Assembly: GCA_014526335.1 (NCBI GenBank)
Contig: JACTAT010000291.1
Location: forward strand, 126,996 to 190,995
Direction of reading: 5' to 3'
Length of the DNA stretch: 64,000 bases
Origin: Chrysaora quinquecirrha
Lineage: Eukaryota; Cnidaria; Scyphozoa; Semaeostomeae; Pelagiidae
Shown: one piece after another, positions 24,301 to 34,557 of the stretch
How the letters are laid out: the number at the start of each line of letters is the position of its first letter
How positions within the stretch are numbered: position 1 is the stretch's first letter
Made by a program: the position numbers and the translations under genes
Notes under the pieces: model-generated
Database searches by the model: none
Told to the model about the DNA's origin: nothing
What the model saw: the letters and a program-made list of their open reading frames with translations, nothing else

Positions 24301-27300
24301 CAATTAGAATCACATTTTCCATTGAGGAACCTCTCATCTGATATGAAGTGTGGGCAACATTTTAACATTGAACATACTCGAGCAAAGTATTTTGCAACCA
24401 GATTTTGTTTGCTTGGAGCACGAACTCTTCTTAAAAATCTCTTGCCTGTTTTACCAGTAATTTCCAAACATATAACACTGTCTAGTTTTAAATCTTTATG
24501 TTGCTTTGTTTGGTAAAATTCTTTACTGAACAGTTCCAAGACCTGGTTAGGATCAATAGCTGCATTAATCACGTGATGCAAACATTTCCGTATGCAGTTC
24601 TGATGAGGTGGACCGGTCAGTGCACCAGCAGATGAGTCAGGTAAATTGAGAACTTCGTTTTGATTTAAGTAAGGTCCACAAGCGCAATGTTGATTGAAGT
24701 GAATTACAAAATTCCCTGACTTTGGAAGAACTAGAATGAGAATAAGAATGAACAAATAAGACAAAAATAGAAGCATAAGATTAACCAGAAAAAATGACCA
24801 ATTCTTAAATTTTAATAACGTATAAGTTTACCTTTTTGTGGAGCAGGACTTCTGGGTGAAGATGATATCTTCAGCGATGCAGAAGGTTTCTTCTCAACCT
24901 GGCTTTCTCGCTTGACCTTTCCGTGTTTCAAAGTCGGCATATTCCCTGCAGATTGACCAACAGGCATCGGCTGAGCGGTGTTCTCTCTCGAAAACGATGT
25001 AGACGGTGAATTAGTTTGAAGCCTCGGTGATGATAATCGATAATTGAAATTTCTTCTCTTCATTCGAATGCCCTCCAACAGAGGATCAGGCATCTGTGAA
25101 CTGAAAGGTTTCGAAAATATCAATTATTACTCAATAATCATTCACGAAACCATTTGTATAAAGAGAGAAGATAAACGAGACCACGATTGAAAAGGGAAAT
25201 AAAAACGTGTCAGACGCCTGGGCCTACGTACCTCATATATAATTGTTGTAAGCAAAATCTAACAGCAAAAAACGAAAAGCAGAGAAAAAGACGGTGGAAA
25301 GAATAGAAAATAAATGTAGTCTGAGATATAGATATAATGGGAAATAAAAACGAAGATGAAAAAGATATAGTGAGAAATAAAAACAAAGAAACAAATCTGA
25401 AGAATTAATTTGAAGAATTAAAAAGGGTCTCTTACTCTGGCTGGTTTTTTAATTACTGTTTTTTAACTTTTGAAAGGGTGTTTTAGCGCCAGTCACTAGG
25501 ATCTCAGCAGTAGGTTAACAAATGGAGACCCCAGTCCTAGCGGTGACGCTACCGTGGCTGGGCTCTAACCCTGACCACACTGAGCTCCTGACACCACCAG
25601 TCAGCTGGATTACACCACAACGCCAAAGCACATCGCTACATAACGTACAGCTTTAAGAAACTCGATACCCTTCGGGAAGCCATGATGACCAATCTGCTAA
25701 AATGACTTAAAAACCACCTGAGTAACCAATTATCCGCTCTTGAATCTTCTACAACATGACATATCGATATCAAATCTACTGCGAAATGAAGCAAATGTGC
25801 TACCTCGACGCAGTAGTAAAGGATAGAAGCAATTGCAAATGAGGCATAAACTCACCCAGGTGGTTGCAGAGGATGACTGTTTGTCTCACACCATCCAACA
25901 GGAAACAAATCAAGTGATTCAAAATCACACCATTGATCAAACGATGAATCCCAGCCATCAAAATGAATTCGAAGTAATGGTCCTCTGCTTTCAATAATCG
26001 TTGCAGGGCAAATAAAGGACGACTCGCGTAGATCAACTGCTTCTAATTTCACTCCAGTCTGAAACGGTGCTATCCTTTTTTCTTGCTGAAAATATCAAAC
26101 AAAAATACATTGACTGAGACGGAAAACATTTTTATTATGTATTTTTCCCAGGACCAGTATTTTTTCTTGGAGCCGGAGATCGTGAAGCAATAACAACAAC
26201 AATGTTTTGGCAGTGTCATTAAGACCCCGTTTACACTGTGCCAGATTAATTTAATCCACATCAAATTAGTCCACTTCGGTTTGCGTTAACACTTGAACGA
26301 ATCTTGATGCGGATTAAATGAATCTGGCACATTGTAAACTGGGTCTTAATGACACTGCCAAAACATTGTTGTTGTTATTGCTTCACGACTTGCCAAATTT
26401 AATTGTCAAATTAGAACCTACAATATAATCCCGAACAAAACTCAATGAGTCCTGCGCAGAGTTTCTAGTACAGGAAATTGCGACAAAATGCATTGGGCAA
26501 AATAGGGCATTTGGTGTAAAATAACACATTGATGTACCGTGACACACTGAACATGTAAAAAGTATAACCATTTAGTAAAACCGAGGTTTAGAATGAGGTT
26601 ATAAGGCAACCAAGGCAACCAGGCCTACACTAGATCTATATATAAAGGTACTGGCGTTCCCTGGAAAAATTTGCATGCACATTCATTGACAGTAAAATTC
26701 TGCAAAAACTGCATGTTCCTTCTTTTCTTAAAAAATTAAGCACAAAAAAATCTATAAAAGCTCAGAAGGAAACCGAAACGAGATGTTATAAGAACAAAAG
26801 AAAAAAACTTTACCATTTGCTTAAAAAGAGAAGCAGGAGCAGCTTTCCCACCAGTTTTGGCAAAATATTTGCTCCAGTCGAAATTCCTTCCACTGTATTC
26901 TGCAAATGATAATAAAAACAAAGCGTGGTGATATTTGCACCAATTATACAAAAGGAAATAAATCATGAAAATAATTGATATTTATGTACAATAAACATCG
27001 AGTAGCTTTATTTATTAACAACAAACTTAACTTAAGCAAGTAGAAATGCTACTTCGAATAAACTTAGGGTATTGGTCGAAATATACATAATTTATGAACT
27101 TTATATATCTTTTATTTTGCTGCTTTCATAGGATATGAAATGTATGGATATGAAATGCAAACATATATACTACAAAACTGTATAGATATGCATAGAAAGA
27201 CACATAATGTTCCCAAGAAGGCACACTCTCTTTCTCTCTTTCTCTACAGCTGGATTCAACAATATGATATCGAAGAAACAGCCTTACAAATCTTAAGTCC

Positions 27301-30300
27301 ACAAGGAGATGTTTTTTTTGGAATACATCAGCTCAGCCAAGAAAACAAAAACACAACGTTTGCCAATGTCAAAGATTATTATATCGAGAATACAAATAAT
27401 AGATTTAAATTGGTCAACGCTGATTAGCACCTTGAATATTTCAAGGGAAACTAACAGATATCCCACAAATTAAATTGCAAAACTAATAAGAAGCTTTAAA
27501 GTTAATGGGCGAAATTGATTAGCGTTGATGCAAATAATTGTTTGTAATACAAATGTGTACACAACACACGAGGTTAAAGATCATTTACTTTAGAGAAAAA
27601 TTTATAAAAATTTTTATAGTATTTACCTTTCGGTGTAGTAAGATTGATTTTGTGATTTTTGCACCAATTTATAGGGAAAATATTCAAAGAACTTGAATGA
27701 CAAATGAAATACGTCGAAGAACCATCGATTTGAGCGATGAAATAATTGAATCGAAGCAGTTTAACAACTGTTGCAACAACAATACTTCCCGGATTCTGTG
27801 GATCAATTGCTTCAAAAGTGAAGTTTTCTTCAAAGTGGCCATAGCGACTAGGTGGGGTTCCCATTGATTCCTACAAAACAAAAGCTTCAATCACCAACAA
27901 CTCTGATGAATATTAAAACTGAAAATTAATAGTGTCGTAAAAATGAAACTAGGTTTGAAGCTTATGGTGGTATGGTCATTAAAAGCGTTTGATCGTACTT
28001 GAACAAAACATTCTTGAGGAGCGTCACGAGAGTTCTGTAGATCTTCTGCCAGAAATTCATTCCAGTCAGTCAAAGTATGTTTCCAGCCTAATGAAAAAGT
28101 TAGCTAACAGTAATTGTTTCATAACTTAGAAATAGAAATGTTACCTCAAGAGAAATAGCATACATTCAAGAACAGTCGTCGCTTTAAGTTGAAAAGAAGT
28201 TAGCAAATGGTTAGTCCTACATACATGCTAAACAGGAAACAGCTAATACGCAAGACTTGGGGCAATATGGAGTTTTGAAAATCATTTGTACTTCAGAAGC
28301 AAGTACATATACATAAAGATGTATTAGGTAATAAAGGAACGTTATATCAACATAAAATGTCGGACGCAAAAAATGGAAATAAGAACTTCTAAAAGCACAC
28401 TGTGGCCTTTCGGACTTTTGTCATATCAAAGTGCGTAATAAAAACTATCATTTATGTTTTATTAGGCAAAAGCTGATGATGAAATGAGTCTGAAAGGCCT
28501 CAGTGTGCTATTGAAAGGGAATTTTCGTAGTTAGTTTTTAGTTAAAAGTTTTTATTCTCATTTTTACATACAGCTGTATGCACTATCATACTTTATATGG
28601 TAAGAAATGAATATTATAACACAATGCTTCTACAATAGACTTTCTTATACCCAAGCCACATTCCCAGTAAGTCCATCCAAGTAAAAAAAGCAAAACTATT
28701 GATAGTCAATTATCGTATTTTCTTCTAATAGGCGCCGCGGCGCTTGTTTTGCTCAACCATTTTTAGGTGCGGCAATAGAGTGTATATAGAGTGCCTGTGA
28801 GCTCATACTGTCTTTTCGAAATCCACATTCTACCATTGCTTCTAATAAGCGCCGCATTTAGGTGCGGCGCTTATTAGAGGGCGGCGATTATTTCGCTCAA
28901 TCAATATGAGGTGCGACGCTAATTAAAGGGCGACGCTTAAAAGAGGGCGGCGCTTATTAGAGAAAATACGGTACTTTACGTTTTGGTTAGTGTGGTACTT
29001 CCAGTTACTAATAAGGTTGAATTTTACAAGAAACTTGACATACCAGTAGGTGGATGAAGACTGTGACCAACCAGTGATGACCAACCAACAGGATGAATTT
29101 CACTTGATAAAAAATGACACAGAAAATCATCACTATTATCAGCATCAAGTCCATCATATCGAAGTCTCAATCTGTCACCGACGATATCTACAATCGTAGC
29201 AACGCACATTGAAACATGATTATGTCGATCACCAACTTCAACTTTCATTCCAACTTCAAATTTGTTATAATTTCCTTTTTGTACCTACAAAAGAGTAGCA
29301 TTCTTCTATTAACAACGCGTTTTTTCAACAGCCACAGGCATTACGAGCCAACAAATAATGTTGCATGGCATGAGGCTAATTTATACGTCGTGCAAAAATG
29401 AAAAATATTCGACTTTGGCATGGCACAACTGCAACGTTTAAATCATGCCGCAAAACTGCAAATGGCACTCCCTTGGCTAGGCCGGGTTTGTCTACTGCTC
29501 GATTGTGGTTTGACTTCATTTTATGGGTTGTACTTTCTGTTACAGAAAATTTATGAAGCAAAATTTGTAAACGGGATTATATTAAAGTATGGAAACATTT
29601 TTGAAAAGAAATGTGCAGTGTTTGCTGTTTGTAAAAAGAAATAGGTCAATTCTGAAAAGAACTTCAAGATTCTTTGTTGCTGACGAAGCCAGAAAGTTCA
29701 ACATTGTTGTTGTTGGGCCTTTTACGTTCTCAGTTAAAAACTTTTCGTAATTATAGAATAACGGAAACGTTTTGTAAAATGACTCATTTTTTAAGTGTTT
29801 GGTATTTAAAAAATGGTTTGAATAATTTTATGGGCTGCAGTAAGCCCTGGCATAAAAGAAACTCAAATAAAGTAACTACAACAGCCCAAACGTTGGTAAA
29901 TTAAACATAAATCAGGAAAAAAATTAGAAACTGTTTTAGGCTAAAACGAAAAATTAGATTTCTTTTAAGCGAGTGTTTACTGTATACTGTATTGTTCGAG
30001 CCTTTAACTGTTTCGGCAATACAGGCTTCCACAAAAGAAGGCGGCTGTTGCGTCTTATGTTTTATTGAGGATTTTTGCAGGGAATTCTTGGAAAATTTCC
30101 TTAGTTACTGCAGCTGAACACAAACACGTTGAGGTCGTTGCATTCCCTAAACTGAGGAAGCCATTCCAAGAATTCCGTTGTAAATAAAGTTCCAGTCTAA
30201 ATAAAAGAAGAGGACTGACAGAAACGTCCAGCATCTTTTACACAAGCCTCCGTTACACATTTTCTGAGCCAAATTCGCACCAAATTACAGTTATATGACA

Positions 30301-33300
30301 TAACCATGTCACGACGCATAAAGAAGCTTTCGGAAATCTTTAACTATCTTTCAATAATTATAGATAAAGAAGTCTCGCAGCTGTGGAAAAGTCTAAAATA
30401 TTTCATTTGTTAGCTACCTGAAGTCAAAAGCTTTAAAAAAATGTATACCCTTTCAAGGAAGTCATTTGAGAATGTTCTTGCACCAGATAATTTTTTGAAT
30501 AAATACTGTTGCCAATTTGATCTTCTGTTCTTAATTGCTAAAATCCAATGACAGATAAGTTTGCTATGTTTCCAGTTGTAATGAGCTAGCTAACAGACCT
30601 TTTCAACGCGAGGCCTCCACGATAGAATTTTCAAAATTTCAAGACATCGGATGCTTAAATCGTACAAAAAATCCAAAACGTAGTCTAGGTACGAAGTCTC
30701 GCAGTCCTAGCACATGTATTATTGATTTTAAGAGTGTTCAAAGTTGCCGATTCTATAGATACTGTGTCCATGGAAAGCGACGGACTAATGATGAAAGTTT
30801 CAACCCAACCTGTCTGACCCCTTATAAAATCTTCAATTTCTAACGCTAATTAAAAAGTAATTCAAGCACTTACATAATAGCTAGAACATTGCTGTTAGAC
30901 AAAATTTTTGTAGCTTAATACGAATTTGGAATCGAAAATTCCATGTCTCGAAATTTGAAAAAATCCATAATCGCGGCCTTTCGTCAAAAAGGTCTATTCT
31001 ATATAAGGCCTGTACACAACACTCTTTTCCTAATAAAACTGCTAGAAACAATCGCATTTTCTTACAAATTCTTTAAATTACTACACAAATAACTTGTAGG
31101 TCTTTCACAAAGACTAAATGGGCAAAATGAACAGAAGCCAATCCATTGTTATGAAAGTCTTATATTGAAACAAAGCAGTGTAATGTTAGCAAGCAAAACA
31201 GGTCCAGCACTTGCTTCATAAAAAGCGGTAGAGTGAAGAATTTCTTTGTAAGCAAGCGAATGGATTGATGGGAACATAGTCTTGCGGACACATTGGAAAA
31301 ATATCATAAGTTTGGCAAACAAGCTCACTATGGCAACTTGTAACAATAAAAGCACGATTTGTTATTGTACAAACGGCGAAATGAAATCTTCATATAATAC
31401 ACAACTACTTCTCGGGCTTACCTACAGGAGGAATAAGCAGCCTTTGAACGCTATAACACCAACCGACTGGGTGCACATGTCTTGATCTGACATCAAACCA
31501 GAAATTATCACTACTTTCATTTTCAAATCCTTCATAACGCAATAACATCATATTTCCTTTCACATCTAAAATCGTGGCAACCCAATAAGCAGTTTCTGTA
31601 TCTTTAGGAACATCGTTTCCACAATTGACAACTTCTACTTTCATTCCAATGTGAATTTCACTCAAAGTGGGAGGCTTAATTGTCTGTAAAGCAAAAATGA
31701 AATGAGATATAGGACAAAACACAAAATGATAAGGAGACGCTGAGCCTAACAAAATCATTTCAGAACACTGCATCTCAAGAGAAGACAAGATTTCCTAACT
31801 GTAAAGATACAAGGCCTAGGCCAAACGATCAAACATTGTTTGCCAAATATTTGGAATATGCTTTTCAATCAATCTTTGAACGTTTGGCCACGTCACAAAA
31901 CCATGTTATAAAAAATGTTGCAGTGACAAGGATAAGCAAGCAAACAGAATTGACTAAACACAGCCTTGCTGACACACTATTGTCTAAGAAAAACTTCTTA
32001 CGTGAAATGTATTGTCTGAAATATTTGCAAGAGAAAAGAAAAAGCATTGTCTGAAAAAGTTCAACAACGCTTTTCGTTTGACACAAGCAAAAAAATGTTT
32101 GACAAGCATTGTTTTGTGGCATTGCCAAACGGGAAAACACTTTGCTTGACAAGCAAACTTTAACTGTTTGACAAACAATATTTGATCATTTGGCTAGGCC
32201 CTGGTCCTGGCCACGTCCAAAAACATTGCTTGACAAGCAAAAATAACAAAATTTGTGGCTTGATGTTTTTGAAAATGATCAAAAACCTTTTTGCTCGACG
32301 AAAACAAAAAATGTTGGAAGAGCAATATTTTTGGACGTGAACAAACAGTAAAACACTTTGCTTGACAAGCAAATTTCAGCTGTTTGGCAAACAATCTTTG
32401 ATAATTTGGCCAGAACCTACCTTTTAAGTCGTAACTTACATGTTTAAAAAGATTCTCATTTGCAGGTTTATCTCCAGTCAACTTAAGATAATCAGCCCAG
32501 TTAAATTCTTGATCAATCCAGCTAGAGGCAGACTGTGCAGAACTGGTTGGGAGCTCTGTAAAGATATTTATTTCCTCTGTAAAGATATTTAAAACGTTTT
32601 TGTACGCAGCCTGCTTAGCTCTTATTTAACAGGGTGTGTAGTAAAGTCAGGGAATAGATACTCAAAATAGGGTCGAAAGAAATTGCCAGTAAAACAAAGC
32701 ATGGTTCAAGGCTTAAGACGGGTGCAAACCGTACAAAAATTGTTGGCCAACATGTTGCCTGGAAATATGCCAAGATGTTCGCGAGGCTTGCCATACCATC
32801 ACAACATCTGAGATGTTTGGGGTTCCTGGCGTCATTTTTACAAATGATCCTTTCCAAACAAGGCTGAGGGCGTTCGAAATAAAGTTCGGAAATGGAAAAA
32901 TGTTGTGCCAACATGTTTAGAGATATAGAAAACTGTACCAACACGTAAATTTGCTCAAATCGATGAAAATGTCAGCAAACATTTTTAAAATTTTTTAAAA
33001 AAGGAGGCCAACATTTTTTCGTTAACATGTTGTTTGTTTGACAACATCTATATAATAGCGGAATTGTTGGTGGCGATGCTGGCCAACAGTTGACACGGTT
33101 TGCACCCGGCGGAGAAGCTTATCATTGCACTTTGTGCACTGTTGTTGGCGTCCGTTAAAAAGTTTATGAACATACAAGTCGCAGTTAAAACTCAAGTGAG
33201 CATATTGAAAGCCTTTTATTTAGAATTGTCTGGACATCAGGCTAAAAAGGTTCTTATTTGTCGGGTAGAAAATATATAATTTCAAGCAGTGTTCGCAATA

Positions 33301-33668
33301 AATGAAGGTTCTTATGTGCGGGTTTTTACTGTATTTCAAAATTTATACAAAACATATTAGAACATTCTTAAGCTATATTTTATGATCTACAATAGTTATT
33401 ATTACATACCACCCTGTATTTCACACAGAATTGAAGGATTTCTAAGATTTTTCTATGGATTTCTCGGAGATGGCGGACCTACAACATTTGGAAAAGGATT
33501 TCCTGATTTCACTTTAGATTCCAGAGCAGGGGATACGATATTTCAGCAGCGATACACCCCTCGACTGTATCTACCGAATGCTATGATCAATTTGGATTCA
33601 AAATGCTAGCCTAAGAGGCACATAAACAGCATTATTGTCTCACCTTGAAGAGTGTCCACTGTGTCCAT
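21379..33668 (-). CDS. SFMBT: SFMBT-type Polycomb protein, complete (left arm)
   Basis: Thirteen coding exons on the minus strand: 33644-33668, 32440-32555, 31422-31683, 30449-30537, 29044-29284, 27999-28087, 27627-27870, 26814-26899, 25856-26085, 25100-24832, 24730-24290, 23148-22880, 21513-21379. They total 2496 nt, 831 aa plus stop, and all splice phases agree. Domains: MBT1 about 25-134, MBT2 135-244, MBT3 245-355, MBT4 356-461, Ser/Pro/Lys-rich linker 462-550, SLED 551-697, acidic/Pro linker, SAM 764-831. MBT4 keeps the methyl-lysine cage pattern (D402, F426, W429, F433); MBT1-3 lack the full set. The order 4xMBT-SLED-SAM and the length match SFMBT1/2 (about 870-890 aa). The start is the ATG of an exon ending in phase 1, which joins exon 2 to make Glu. 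Family role: nuclear chromatin binding and repression with Pho/YY1; SAM mediates partner contacts. No canonical AATAAA is seen just after the stop. Confidence 0.93.
21577..22370 (-). repeat. Dispersed repeat in SFMBT intron 12 (left arm)
   Basis: Related to 13830-14250 and allelic in part to 42240-42835. It includes CAGATCGAAATGCACCAAT near 22345. ORFs here are not credible genes. Confidence 0.5.
23221..23441. mobile_element. Foldback MITE, GCAAAAGATGGC family (left arm)
   Basis: 221 bp almost entirely self-complementary hairpin. Arms start AATAGAGGTTTCCGCAAAAG and contain GGAATTCTGGGAATAATT. It lies in SFMBT intron 11. Allelic copy at 41427-41646, relatives at 30021-30251 and 34845-35041. 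Confidence 0.75.
25475..25625 (-). repeat. Possible second SINE (left arm)
   Basis: On the minus strand TTGTGGTGTAATCCAGCTG, then GGTCAGGGTTAGAGCCCAGC, resemble tRNA-like A and B boxes. It lies in SFMBT intron 9; mirrored at 39225-39385. Confidence 0.45.
26178..26390. repeat. 213-bp near-perfect hairpin (left arm)
   Basis: The inner part is a MITE with AAGACCCCGTTTACA..TGTAAACTGGGTCTT ends. Outside it both sides carry inverted copies of ATCGTGAAGCAATAACAACA through GGCAGTGTCAT. In the right arm (38508-38670) only one side has that outer segment. It lies in SFMBT intron 8. Confidence 0.75.
28713..28971. mobile_element. GCGGCGCTTATTAG-rich TIR element, left arm only
   Basis: Ends CGTATTTTCTTCTAATAGGC and CTTATTAGAGAAAATACG. 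Several internal copies of GCGGCGCTTATTAGAG in both orientations. The right-arm intron (36015-36781) lacks it. A related GGCGCTTATTTCACTTTTGG relic is at 2541-2595 and mirrored near 60195-60250. Confidence 0.65.
30021..30251. mobile_element. Diverged foldback MITE of the same family (left arm)
   Basis: Begins ACAGGCTTCCACAAAAGAAGG and ends TTTTACACAAGCCTCC, with CTTGGAAAATTTCC / CCATTCCAAGAATTCC arms inside. It lies in SFMBT intron 4. Confidence 0.6.
31811..32203. mobile_element. TIR element, GGCCAAACGATCAAAC family
   Basis: Ends AGGCCTAGGCCAAACGATCA and the near complement TGATCATTTGGCTAGGCCCT. The interior repeats TTGTTTG and CTTGACAAGC motifs. It lies in SFMBT intron 2. A third family member enters the window end at about 63911. 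Confidence 0.65.
32204..32420. repeat. Second segment of the GGCCAAACGATCAAAC family
   Basis: Abuts the previous element. Starts with TCCTGGCCACGTCCAAAAAC and ends GGCAAACAATCTTTGATAAT followed by TTGGCC. Shares the CTTGACAAGCAAA motif several times. Confidence 0.5.
32720..33107. mobile_element. TIR element, GGGTGCAAACCGT family
   Basis: 388 bp with ends GGGTGCAAACCGT..GTTGGCCAACATG and GCTGGCCAACAG..ACGGTTTGCACCC. SFMBT intron 1, spacer region. No ORF of interest. Confidence 0.7.
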
Positions 33669-33754
33669 AAGTTTTTGCTAGCAAGGAAAATGTAAAATAT
33701 ACCTTTTAACACAGTTGAGAGTTAAATAAATGATAATGTTAACGGTAATTGCAC

Positions 33755-34254
33755 NNNNNNNNNNNNNNNNNNNNNNNNNNNNNNNNNNNNNNNNNNNNNN
33801 NNNNNNNNNNNNNNNNNNNNNNNNNNNNNNNNNNNNNNNNNNNNNNNNNNNNNNNNNNNNNNNNNNNNNNNNNNNNNNNNNNNNNNNNNNNNNNNNNNNN
33901 NNNNNNNNNNNNNNNNNNNNNNNNNNNNNNNNNNNNNNNNNNNNNNNNNNNNNNNNNNNNNNNNNNNNNNNNNNNNNNNNNNNNNNNNNNNNNNNNNNNN
34001 NNNNNNNNNNNNNNNNNNNNNNNNNNNNNNNNNNNNNNNNNNNNNNNNNNNNNNNNNNNNNNNNNNNNNNNNNNNNNNNNNNNNNNNNNNNNNNNNNNNN
34101 NNNNNNNNNNNNNNNNNNNNNNNNNNNNNNNNNNNNNNNNNNNNNNNNNNNNNNNNNNNNNNNNNNNNNNNNNNNNNNNNNNNNNNNNNNNNNNNNNNNN
34201 NNNNNNNNNNNNNNNNNNNNNNNNNNNNNNNNNNNNNNNNNNNNNNNNNNNNNN
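33755..34254. other. Assembly gap of exactly 500 N
   Basis: Unsequenced run of 500 N between the two palindrome arms. The round number suggests a placeholder length. The right-arm counterparts of SFMBT exons 1-3 (left arm 31422-33668) would have to lie here or be absent. Open reading frames running through this block are artefacts. Confidence 0.99.
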
Positions 34255-34557
34255 AAAATTGAAGATTTTATAAGGGGTCAGACAGGTTGGGTTGAAACTT
34301 TCATCATTAGTCCGTCGCTTTCCATGGACACAGCACCTATAGAATCGGGAACTTTGAACACTCTTAAAATCAATAATACAGGCGCTAGGCCAGTGAGACA
34401 TTGTACCTAGACTACGTTTTAGATGTTTTGTGCGATTTAAGCATTCGATGTCTTGAAATGTTGAAAATTCCATCATGGAGGCCTCTCGTTGAAAAGGTCT
34501 GTTAGCTAGCTCATTACAACTGGAAACATAGCAAACTGATCTGTCATTGGATTTTAG

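Larger units (their letters stand above)
1..30840 (+). repeat. Left arm of giant inverted repeat
   Basis: The reverse complement of this arm matches 34255-62478 almost throughout. Base 1 pairs with about 62478, and base 30839 with 34256. All 14 MTMR exons present here and SFMBT exons 4-13 pair with right-arm exons of identical length, apart from one 1-base deletion in MTMR exon 7. The arm is about 2.6 kb longer than its partner, mainly because of left-only insertions at 10234-13081 and about 7055-9665. Interpretation (alternative haplotype or true inverted duplication) is inference. Confidence 0.95.
30841..33754. other. Single-copy spacer between palindrome arms
   Basis: This stretch has no inverted partner in the window. 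It contains SFMBT exons 3 (31422-31683), 2 (32440-32555) and 1 (33644-33668) on the minus strand, the two repeat segments at about 31811-32420 and the TIR element at 32720-33107. Above the SFMBT ATG only about 85 bases remain before the N gap, so the promoter is not resolved. Confidence 0.85.

Noticed and set aside
27140..27427. 95-codon ORF present identically in both arms (37452-37739)
   Set aside because: It lies antisense in SFMBT intron 7 with no start context, splice partner or recognisable domain; identity is expected from the recent arm divergence. Kept as unproven.
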